DNA of 64,000 nucleotides from Epilithonimonas zeae (GTDB lineage Bacteria > Bacteroidota > Bacteroidia > Flavobacteriales > Weeksellaceae). Position numbers and translations under genes: made by a program. The notes under the pieces are model-generated. The model was given only the letters and a program-made list of their open reading frames with translations. It ran no database searches and was not told where the DNA came from. The stretch spans positions 1,860,001 through 1,924,000 of the forward strand of contig NZ_FSRK01000001.1 in assembly GCF_900141765.1 (NCBI RefSeq), written 5' to 3'. Every line of letters starts with the position of its first letter. Within the stretch, counting starts at the first letter, position 1. Positions 41,382 to 50,500 of the stretch are shown here, piece after piece.

Positions 41382-42092
41382 TTAATTCAAGGCTTTTTCA
41401 TCTGTAAAAACCTGAAATGTTTCTTTTTTATTGATAAGTTGAAGCGGATATAATTGCGGATTATATTCTCCGTTCAAAACTTCATTTAGCGCGTGTTTTT
41501 TGGATTCTCCAAATGCTACAACCAGAATGTTTTCTGCTTTATTAATAATTGGTTCTGTCAAAGTGATACGGTACATTTCCTGAGATTTCAGATAATAAGC
41601 ATCAACCCATTTTTCTTTTTCATTCAAGATTTCTTCGCCTGGAAATAGAGATGCTGTATGACCATCATCTCCCATTCCCAAAAGAATAAAATCGAAAACA
41701 CCTTCATTTCCTAAAACATTTCTGATTTGCAGTTCATATTCTTTCGCAAATTCCTGAGGTTCTACTCCATCTTTGTACATTGGAAAAATCCGACTTTTAT
41801 TTACCGGAACTTGATTCAACAATGTTTCAAAAGTCATTTTCGCATTGCTTTTATCATCGTCTAAAGATACCCACCGTTCATCAACCCAAAAGAAATAGAT
41901 TTTGTTCCATTCTATTTTATCAGCATATTCTTTGGTTGCTAATAATTTAAAAATAGCTTTTGGAGAAGAACCACCACTTAAAGCAACTACAAATTTGCCG
42001 TGTTTTTGAATTGATTTTTCAGCAAGTTCAACAAATGTATCAGCCGATTTTTGATATAATTCTTCCAGATTTTTAAATACTGTAATGTTCAT
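41382..42092 (-). CDS. pgl: 6-phosphogluconolactonase (DevB/Pgl type)
   Basis: 236 residues. It hydrolyses 6-phosphogluconolactone to 6-phosphogluconate, the second step of the oxidative pentose phosphate pathway. Motifs are FVVALSGGSSPKAIFKLLA, YFFWVDERWVSLDDDKSNAKM and LLGMGDDGHTASLFPG, all standard for the DevB/NagB-like fold. It is last in the operon gnd-zwf-pgl, 16 bases after zwf. It belongs to a different fold from the two secreted PF10282 propellers in this window. Confidence 0.96.
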   Translation of the reverse strand: MNITVFKNLEELYQKSADTFVELAEKSIQKHGKFVVALSGGSSPKAIFKLLATKEYADKIEWNKIYFFWVDERWVSLDDDKSNAKMTFETLLNQVPVNKSRIFPMYKDGVEPQEFAKEYELQIRNVLGNEGVFDFILLGMGDDGHTASLFPGEEILNEKEKWVDAYYLKSQEMYRITLTEPIINKAENILVVAFGESKKHALNEVLNGEYNPQLYPLQLINKKETFQVFTDEKALN

Positions 42093-42108
42093 TCTCGTCA
42101 GTTAAAAA

Positions 42109-43590
42109 TTAAACCCATTTGTGCCCCTGTCTTTTGACTAAAGCATCGCTACCTTCTGGCCCCCAGCTTCCTGCCTGATAATTCGGGAAAGACAGTTCTT
42201 TATTATTTTCCCAATATTCCTGAATTGTTTTCACAACATCCCAAGCTTCTTCTACCTGGTCAGATCGCATAAACAAAGTTAGATCACCTAAAAGTGCTTC
42301 CAGTAAAAGTGTTTCATAAGCTTCCGGACTATCTTCCTGACAAGCAAAATCATTAAAGACCATTTCCACAGGCTTCAATTCCAAAGAAAGTCCCGGCTTT
42401 TTGCTCATAAACTGAAGACGAATATCCATAGAAGGCTGAATGTTGATAATCAATCTGTTTGCTGATAATTCAAACGGACTGTTAGAGAATGTAGATGTTG
42501 GGAGTGGACGGAATTGGATGGTAATATAAGAATGTTTCTTTTCCATTTTTTTCCCCGTTCTCACATAAAAAGGGACGTTTTGCCATCTCTCATTATCCAG
42601 ATAAAATTTCATTGCCACAAAAGTCTCTGTGTTAGAATCTTCAGCAATTCCATTTTCCTGACGGTAACCTTTTACCTCAGTGCCATTAATCATTCCTGGT
42701 CCATATTGTCCTCTGACTGCATAATGCGAAACTTTATCTGGTGTGATTCTGCGAATCGATTTCAGAACATCTACTTTTCTGTCTCTTATTTCTCCCGATT
42801 CCAAGGAAGCCGGTGGTTCCATCGCCACCATACAAAGAATTTGAAGCAAATGATTCTGAACCATATCTTTCAGCGCACCAGTTTGTTCGTAAAAAGCGCC
42901 TCGAGTTTCAACGCCAACTTCTTCAGCTACAGTTATTTGAATTGATTCAATATATTTCTGATTCCACAAAGGCTCGAAAATCGAATTTCCAAATCTGAAT
43001 GTTAGGATATTTTGAACCGTTTCTTTTCCTAAATAATGATCAATACGATAAATTTGTTCTTCTTGAAAAGTCTGTGACAAAAGTGTATTAAGTTCAATCG
43101 CAGAAGCTTTGCTATGTCCGAAAGGTTTCTCAATAATAATTCTATCCTTACTTGCGTCAGAAGCCAGAAAAGTATTTTTGATATGATTGGAAATCGTTTC
43201 TATAAAATTAGGCGCAATCGAAAGATAAAATAATCTGTTGGCTCTGGTGCCATAATCAATATCGAAAGTCTGCAATTTTTGACTGAGGTCTTGGTAAGAT
43301 TGCTGCTCATCCAATTGATGTTGGAAGTAGGTCAAATGCGACTCAAAACCTTTCCAATCTTCTGACGTCACATCTTTTCGGGAAAATTCATTCAGATTTT
43401 CTTTGATGTAATCTCTGAATTTTTCGTCCGTATTTTCTGCTCTTCCCAAAGCTACAATATTGAAACGCTCAGGCATTCTGCCATCGATATACAAATTGTA
43501 AAACGCAGGAAACAATTTTCTTTTAGCTAAATCTCCGGTTGCACCAAAAATGATAATCGTAGTTGGTTGCAGGATTTTATTTTCACTCAT
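42109..43590 (-). CDS. zwf: Glucose-6-phosphate 1-dehydrogenase
   Basis: 493 residues from the ATG at 43590 (MSENKILQPTTIIIFGATGD). The longer frame to 43686 would overlap gnd by about 80 bases and is rejected. It oxidises glucose 6-phosphate to 6-phosphogluconolactone with NADP+, the first oxidative pentose phosphate step. The dinucleotide motif IIIFGATGDLAKRKLFPAFYNL, the catalytic RIDHYLGKETVQN and the lysine-bearing RIIIEKPFGHSKASA are all present. It sits between gnd and pgl, 13 bases after the gnd stop. Confidence 0.97.
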   Translation of the reverse strand: MSENKILQPTTIIIFGATGDLAKRKLFPAFYNLYIDGRMPERFNIVALGRAENTDEKFRDYIKENLNEFSRKDVTSEDWKGFESHLTYFQHQLDEQQSYQDLSQKLQTFDIDYGTRANRLFYLSIAPNFIETISNHIKNTFLASDASKDRIIIEKPFGHSKASAIELNTLLSQTFQEEQIYRIDHYLGKETVQNILTFRFGNSIFEPLWNQKYIESIQITVAEEVGVETRGAFYEQTGALKDMVQNHLLQILCMVAMEPPASLESGEIRDRKVDVLKSIRRITPDKVSHYAVRGQYGPGMINGTEVKGYRQENGIAEDSNTETFVAMKFYLDNERWQNVPFYVRTGKKMEKKHSYITIQFRPLPTSTFSNSPFELSANRLIINIQPSMDIRLQFMSKKPGLSLELKPVEMVFNDFACQEDSPEAYETLLLEALLGDLTLFMRSDQVEEAWDVVKTIQEYWENNKELSFPNYQAGSWGPEGSDALVKRQGHKWV

Positions 43591-43603
43591 TTTTTTCCTG
43601 AAT

Positions 43604-45022
43604 TTATTGATTTGAAGAATTCCAAGTTGTGTGAAAAACGCCTTCTCTATCCACACGTTGGTAAGTATGCGCTCCGAAATAATCACGCTGAGCCTGAATC
43701 AAATTCACCGGAAGAGATTCTGTAGTATAAGCATCAAAATAACCTAAAGCTGTTTGAAGTCCTAAACTTGAAATTCCGCTTTCAACAGCGAAACTTGCCG
43801 TTTTTCTTAGAGATTGAATTCTCGATTTTACGATTTCAGAAATCTCTTGATTCAATAAAATATTTGATAAATTCGGGTCTGCAGAATATGCAGTATAGAA
43901 TTTCTCTAACAATACAGAGCGGATGATACAGCCACCTCTCCAGATTTTAACCACATCTTTTAATGGAATTTCAAAGTTGTATTCTTCAGAAGCTTTTACT
44001 AATAATGCCAGACCTTGAGCATAACTAATCAATGTCGCTAAATACAAAGCATCCCCAACTTCTTGGATAAATGATTCTACATTTTCCGGAATTGAAATTT
44101 CCTTTTCAGAATATAATTTGGAAGCCAAAACCCTCTCATCTTTATACGCAGACAAAATTCTGGAAGTTACCGCAATATCTATCGTCGGAATAGAAACTCC
44201 GATTTCCATCGCTTGTTCAGAAGTCCATTTTCCGGTGCCTTTTGCGCCAGCTTTATCTAAGATTTTATCAACCAAATAAGCATTGGTCAAATCATCTTTT
44301 TGTTGGAAAATATCTCTTGTGATTTCAATCAAGAAAGAATTCATTTCACCTTCATTCCATTTTTTGAAAACTTCATAAAGTTGTTCGTTGTTAAGATTGG
44401 CGCCTTTTCTTAAAAGGTCGTATGCTTCGCTGATGAGTTGCATAATTGCATATTCGATGCCGTTGTGAACCATTTTTACATAATTTCCAGCAGAACCTTT
44501 GCCCATATACGCTGTACAAGCTTCTCCGTCTACTTTTGCTGCGATAGCTTCCAGCATTGGTTTCAGAAGTTTGAACGCTTCCAAATCTCCGCCAGGCATA
44601 ATACTTGGCCCTTTTCTTGCGCCTTTTTCACCGCCTGAAACGCCCATTCCTACAAAATGTAAATCTTTTGCAGCTAGGTCAGAAATCCTTCTGTTTGTAT
44701 CTTCAAAGTAAGAATTTCCTGCATCGATAACGATATCACCTTTGCTCAAAAGTGGCGTGATATTTCCTAGAACCGCATCAACAGGTTTTCCTGCTGGAAC
44801 CATTAGAATTATTTTTCTTGGTGTTTCTAAAGCAGTCACAAATTCCTCCAAAGAAACTGTTCCTTTGACTTTCATTTTAGAAGTTGCACCATCCTGCAAA
44901 TGTTTTACTTTTTCATCATCGAGGTCAAATCCCGCGATAGAAAAACCATTTTCAGCAATATTGTAAAGAAGATTTCTCCCCATCACTCCGAGACCAATCA
45001 TCCCGTAATTATACTTTTCCAT
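43604..45022 (-). CDS. gnd: 6-phosphogluconate dehydrogenase (decarboxylating)
   Basis: 472 residues. It oxidatively decarboxylates 6-phosphogluconate to ribulose 5-phosphate with NADP+. Motifs are MIGLGVMGRNLLYNIAENGFSIAGFDLDDEK, MLVPAGKPVDAV-type (ILMVPAGKPVDAV), GMGVSGGEKGARKGPSIMPGG and the substrate-binding KMVHNGIEYAIMQLISEAYDLLR, ending with the family tail YQRVDREGVFHTTW. It is first in the gnd-zwf-pgl operon, an order giving the third enzyme first. Together the three enzymes form a complete oxidative branch. Confidence 0.97.
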   Translation of the reverse strand: MEKYNYGMIGLGVMGRNLLYNIAENGFSIAGFDLDDEKVKHLQDGATSKMKVKGTVSLEEFVTALETPRKIILMVPAGKPVDAVLGNITPLLSKGDIVIDAGNSYFEDTNRRISDLAAKDLHFVGMGVSGGEKGARKGPSIMPGGDLEAFKLLKPMLEAIAAKVDGEACTAYMGKGSAGNYVKMVHNGIEYAIMQLISEAYDLLRKGANLNNEQLYEVFKKWNEGEMNSFLIEITRDIFQQKDDLTNAYLVDKILDKAGAKGTGKWTSEQAMEIGVSIPTIDIAVTSRILSAYKDERVLASKLYSEKEISIPENVESFIQEVGDALYLATLISYAQGLALLVKASEEYNFEIPLKDVVKIWRGGCIIRSVLLEKFYTAYSADPNLSNILLNQEISEIVKSRIQSLRKTASFAVESGISSLGLQTALGYFDAYTTESLPVNLIQAQRDYFGAHTYQRVDREGVFHTTWNSSNQ

Positions 45023-45165
45023 TTTTAAATTTAGATTGATTTAAATTTTACAAAGCATAAATTTACGGAATTGAAATCGACCGAAAACAATAAAAGAATG
45101 GAAAATCCCATTCTTTTACATATCCAATATCTATTATTGAATTTATTTTGTGTTAAATCATTTAT

Positions 45166-47535
45166 TTAGAAAGGATAACCAATCGCAATATTCAGGATCA
45201 GATTATCTTTTCGCCAGGAACTGTCACCGAATTTGATTCTGTCCAGAACCCAACGATCCCCTTTTTCATAATAAGGAACTCTTAAAGGCATTGCCAAATC
45301 CAATCTCAAAATTAATATCGAAAAATCTAACCTTAATCCAACTCCTGCTCCAACGGCTAACTCATTCAGGAAATCTTTTGAAAATTTTCCTCCTGGTCTT
45401 GTAATTTGTCCTTGTGCATTGATCTCATCATTGATTAACCAGATATTACCAGCGTCCACAAAAGCAGCAACATTTAGGAATTTAACAATATTAGCACGGT
45501 ATTCTGCATTCATTTCCAATTTGACATCGCCTGCCTGATCAAAATAGAAACTGGCATTCTGAGTTCTCGGATCATAACTTCCAGGCCCAAGAGTTCTTGC
45601 ACGGAAAGCTCGGATACTGTTACTTCCACCTACAAAAAACTGTCTGGAATAAGGTACAAATTCTGAATTTCCGTAAGGATATGCTAAACCGGCAATAATT
45701 CTGGATGCAAAAGACGTTTTCTCATTGAATTTATGATAGAATCTGAAATCGTGTTCCATCTTCGCATATTGACTGAAAGGAACTCCGAAAACATCTTTCT
45801 GATCGCCCTTTTTCGCATTGGCTCCGGTTACAAGTCCAGTGATGTTCCCTGCCAAATCCAGCATTCCTCTATAGTAAAACGTATTGGTTTGAGGTGAAGT
45901 TGTATTGGTATAAGTGTAAGTATAAGTTGGTCCAAATATCAATTGTTTCTCTACTACTCTTCCCAAAGTTGGGTTCGGTGGAATGCCTTTTTCCGGATTA
46001 CCATCAATTTGTTCTCTATACTTATCTGTAATTGTCTGAGGTGCAACCATTGTGATATCAATAACCTTAAGATCGTGTTCTTTCCGTACATTTTCTTTCC
46101 AAACATAGCCAAAAGATGCATTGAAATTATGCAAAGTGTACAACTCCGTACGGCTTTGGTATTCGTAACCTAATGCGATATTGGTTCTTGGCACAAACGC
46201 ACTGGAAGAATTGAAACGGAAAGGCGCAACGATTCTCGGAATTGAAAGTTGAGTTTTCGCGCCAACACGGATGATATTATTCGCATCTTTTGCGCCACCC
46301 ATCTGAACATCAAAAGCGCCATAAACCGAAGCTTTGAACTGTTCTGCTCCGCGGAAAAAATTCCGGTGTGTCCAGTTGAGATTGACTTCTCCTCCACCGT
46401 AATTGGCGGAATTGGTTCTTCCTAGCGTTTCTAATCTCAAAGACTGAATTTGTCTCGGGGTCAAAGAATAATAGGCATCAAATTTATGATTCAGAGAATC
46501 GGAAACGATAAAGTCATTTTTTACAAATTTGAAAACACCTAAACTGATCAGTCGGTTTAAAGTCAGATTGTGGTCTGCTCTATTATAAATATCTCCTTTT
46601 TTAAAGTACAAAGCACGGTCGAAAATCTTTGGTTTGAATTTATGTTCGGAATCGATGACATAGATATCGCCGTAGGCATATTTGGAAAGAGAATCTTTAT
46701 CCATCGGGATTTGGTATTTCCCTTCCTTAACATCACGGATATTGTAATTAGGAAAAACGATGACATTATCAATCGAAAATTGTTCTTTTGCTAAATCTGG
46801 CGTCTGATCTTTTAATTTGACATTCAGTTCTACTTTATGATTTTTCGCCACGGTGCTATCTGCCTGAATAATCAAATTATCTGGACTGAAATAATAGAAA
46901 CCTTTCTCCTTCAACCCATTATCAATCCTTTCTCTTTCGGCTTTGATTACACCTAAATCAAATGGATTTCCGACTTTCAAAAGGGACTTGTCTTTCAAAT
47001 TCTGAATTTCCTTATTAATCAAAGTAGAATCTTCCTGAAATTTTACCTGACTGATCAGATATTGACTTTTGGGATTTAAAGTATAAATAACACGAGCTTT
47101 CTTATTTTTCGAAATCGTATCGTACTTCGCCTGAGCATTGAAATAACCTTTGTTCTCAGAATAATTGACAATAATATCTTTATTAAATTCCTTATCAACA
47201 TCACCCAACAAAACTGGTTTTTCCCCAAATTTGTACTTTAGCCAATAGTTAAATCCTTTATCTTTCTTAGGTTCTTTGGCAATATTATAAGCGTACAATT
47301 TTGGCCTTAATCCGAGAAAACTGGAGTTCGGTTTTGGTGTCAGTTCGTCCTCTAATTCTGCTTTCAAAGCTTTTTTCTGTTTTTTGGAAATACTGTCTCC
47401 TTCCACTTTCACTTCTGCGCCAGTATAGAGCATTTGGCCTTCTTTCAGAAATTTGGTATTACTGCAGGAAGAAAATATTGCCAAAGTTGAAACAGCAATT
47501 ACGGATTTGAACTTGATATTATTCTTAATCATCAT
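45166..47535 (-). CDS. tamL: TamL, lipoprotein member of the BamA/TamA family
   Basis: 789 residues. A lipobox (STLAIFSSC, Cys24) marks it as a lipoprotein, the Bacteroidota form of TamA called TamL. Next come POTRA-like repeats (GAEVKVEGDSISKKQKKALKAELEDEL; IVNYSENKGYFNAQAKYDTI; LINKEIQNLKDKSLLKVGNPFDL; VFKFVKNDFIV). The C-terminal 16-strand barrel of the BamA/surface-antigen type contains the VGGSNSIRAFRARTLGPGSY loop, homologous to the VRGY/F motif region. It inserts proteins into the outer membrane together with TamB. Its ATG shares a base with the tamB stop codon, so translation is coupled. Confidence 0.92.
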   Translation of the reverse strand: MMIKNNIKFKSVIAVSTLAIFSSCSNTKFLKEGQMLYTGAEVKVEGDSISKKQKKALKAELEDELTPKPNSSFLGLRPKLYAYNIAKEPKKDKGFNYWLKYKFGEKPVLLGDVDKEFNKDIIVNYSENKGYFNAQAKYDTISKNKKARVIYTLNPKSQYLISQVKFQEDSTLINKEIQNLKDKSLLKVGNPFDLGVIKAERERIDNGLKEKGFYYFSPDNLIIQADSTVAKNHKVELNVKLKDQTPDLAKEQFSIDNVIVFPNYNIRDVKEGKYQIPMDKDSLSKYAYGDIYVIDSEHKFKPKIFDRALYFKKGDIYNRADHNLTLNRLISLGVFKFVKNDFIVSDSLNHKFDAYYSLTPRQIQSLRLETLGRTNSANYGGGEVNLNWTHRNFFRGAEQFKASVYGAFDVQMGGAKDANNIIRVGAKTQLSIPRIVAPFRFNSSSAFVPRTNIALGYEYQSRTELYTLHNFNASFGYVWKENVRKEHDLKVIDITMVAPQTITDKYREQIDGNPEKGIPPNPTLGRVVEKQLIFGPTYTYTYTNTTSPQTNTFYYRGMLDLAGNITGLVTGANAKKGDQKDVFGVPFSQYAKMEHDFRFYHKFNEKTSFASRIIAGLAYPYGNSEFVPYSRQFFVGGSNSIRAFRARTLGPGSYDPRTQNASFYFDQAGDVKLEMNAEYRANIVKFLNVAAFVDAGNIWLINDEINAQGQITRPGGKFSKDFLNELAVGAGVGLRLDFSILILRLDLAMPLRVPYYEKGDRWVLDRIKFGDSSWRKDNLILNIAIGYPF

Positions 47536-50500
47536 TATTTAAATTCTACAGCTTGGTTATTGTTTTTTTCTCTTCTTCTCTTTTCCTTTTTGGCACTCTG
47601 GAAAATCTCACGGAATTTATCATAATCCAAAGTGATGATAAAACCTAATCCTGTTTCTACAATCTGCCCTTGCAACGCCACCTGATATTCGTTTTTACGA
47701 TACGCCCTCAACATATATCTGCCATCTTTGGAAAGGCTGTAATCTACGGTAACATCGCCTGCGATATTGGTCGTATTTTCGTTTTGTCTGGCATCGCCTT
47801 CCAACCCGAAGTTACTTCCAACAGAGACTTTCAATCGGTCATTCAATAATTTTTTACTGATATCGACATTCAAGTCTGTTCGGGTATTTTTGTTTCCTGT
47901 GGAATAATCTTCAGAAGATTCTAAATCCAAATTAAGATCAACACCTTTTACCAAATCCGAAGCCAGATTATTCAGTTGTTGAGATAGGATTTTACTCACA
48001 CTTTGTCGCGCCATTGCTTCCGTAGAAAGTCCTGCGCTGTTTTCAAATGGATTTTCACCGATGAATCTATTCAATAAAAGCAAAGCAAAAACCTGCTTGT
48101 TCATTTCGTTTTCGTCCGTTCTTAGTTGAGTCAGTTTTTGGTCCACAACATCTTTCACATTAGATGAAATCGAATTATTTTTCTCGGCTGTCGTAATATC
48201 AAAAGAAATGACTGGTTTCAACAATTCGCCATTCATTTTAAGCAGAGTATTGAACTCCATTCTTTGTTTGTATTGATTCAGATTCGCCGCACTTTCACCG
48301 CTTATTTGTTGCTGAACCAAATCCAAAGGCGCCGTTTCAGTCTTATAAACGGCGGTAATGTTGAGCGTTGCCGCAGTCGGTTCGCCAGTCCAAGTAATCG
48401 TGCTACCTTTTTGAATTTCGAACTTGCGTTTCAACAAACTTACCGTCATATCGTAGCTTCCTTTTTCAACTTCATAAACGCCGACCAAAGTTACCTTTCC
48501 GGAAGGATCAATTCCGCCAGTCAACTCTGCATCACCTTGAATGTTTACAAAATCACCGTTGGCTTTGTCAATTACCACAGACATTTTCGCTTCTTTGCTG
48601 ACTTCGATATTCACGCTCACATCCATTCCTTTGATTTTATTTTCGGTTTTCAAAGAATCTGCGACAATGGTTTTGTTCAATGCAATCTGGTCTCGGTCGA
48701 TAAATTCTACAATCCCATCTCTATCTTGCAAAGCCGGACTAGATTGTGGAAGAACAAATGTAAAATCTGTATCATCAGAAACCGCCAATCTTCCGTCCAC
48801 TTTTGGAAGGTCTAAGTTTCCACGGACTTTCAAAGCAGCATCAATTGACAAGATTCCGTACATCATTGCATCATTCGATTTTTCAGAATTCACAACTTTA
48901 AAATCTCTTGCATTAACATCAAGATTGAAAGCAAAATCCCTGTAAGTCTGCGTTAAAACTTGTCCATCAATTTTTAAAGAATTACCATCTTTATCATTGA
49001 TTTTGAAATCATCAAACTCAATTCCTCTATTGGTGAATGAAATTTTATCATCAATTTTTCTGAAATCACTTCCAGTTTGCGCAATCATTAATCCAACGTT
49101 ATTCATTTTAATATCGCCAAGAATTCTTGGTTCAGTAGCTATTCCTGTAATTTTAAGATCTCCGGACAGATAACCTTCCGTATTGGTAATCGCGTTCATC
49201 GTGAAACCTTGGAGCGTTTTCATCTGAAGCTGATTCATTGCCAGATTCATATCAAAAGAACTTGCGGAAGTATTATAATTTCCTGTAATTTTCACATCAT
49301 TATCATTGCCAGAAAGGGCAATATTCGCATTCAGAATATCGGCAGTTTGATTGTCAACTTTGATATCAAGATTCCCAACCGGACTTCCAAAGACGAATAA
49401 ATCAGTCACATCAATATCAGAAGTGAAAGTCATTTTTTTGGTCAAATTCTTCAACTGCGCTGTTCCGTTAATCGTTCCTTTTGCTAACAATGAATCTTTC
49501 TTGATGATTTCTGTAATCGTTTCTATCTTAAAATCCTTTAGCGAAACATTTAGCGGACTGTTTTGAGAATTACTTTCCGATTGTAGTAAAATCTCGCTAC
49601 CAGCATTAGATAATCTGAAATTGTCCGCAAAAATTCCCTGACTTCCTATTTGGATTTTGTTATCTTCAGCAACAGTCCAATCCATATAGTTCAGTTTCAA
49701 ACCGTTTGGATTGAGTGAGATTTCCGTGATGTCGTTAAGCGATTTTGCATTTCCGGCAATCAGAAATTGTGTTGCATCTTTTTCGTCTTTTGTCGTGATG
49801 TTATAATTGATGATATTATCCGCAACATCGCCGTTTATATTGACTTTATTGACGGCAAAACTTTCACTTTTGAGAGCTGCAACATCCAGATTATACTGCA
49901 AAGCCTGATTTTGATTGGTCACCTTCAAGTTTGTATTTTCCAAAGTATTAGCTCCATAAACCACTTGCGGAATTTTCGCATCCAATTCTATAACTTGAGA
50001 ATCTGCATTATAATTTCCTGTGATATTAATCGTTTCAAAACTTTTCAAATCCGGAACAAATTTCCTTATCAAGTCATCATTTTTAATGGTTGCATTCAGC
50101 GTAAAATATTGTCCTGCATCTATTTTTGATATTTTGTCAGGTTTCTGGAATTGATAATATTGATTAATTGTCTGAGACAATGCTCCGAAAATTTGAGTCA
50201 GCTTATATTTTCCATTCAGTTCAAAATCTGCAATCTGAGAATTGAATTGAATCTTGGTTGAATCCGCAGTAGAAATAGCATTCAGTTTAATTTCCTGAAT
50301 CGGATAGATTTCTTTGGTATCAGAAATTGCAAAGTCCTGCAGATTGAGATAACCGTTGAGATTATCTGGATCAAGACTTTTGAAATCGCCGTCAATTCCA
50401 CCCGCGATAATCATTGGTGAACTGTAAAACCCTAATTTATTTAAATCTAATTTATTAATGTTTCCATTGATTTTAACTGTCGGATTTTTATCATCATAAA

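Noticed and set aside
43591-43686. Upstream extension of zwf
   Set aside because: It overlaps the gnd coding end and lacks similarity to the family N-terminus; ATG 43590 gives the normal start.
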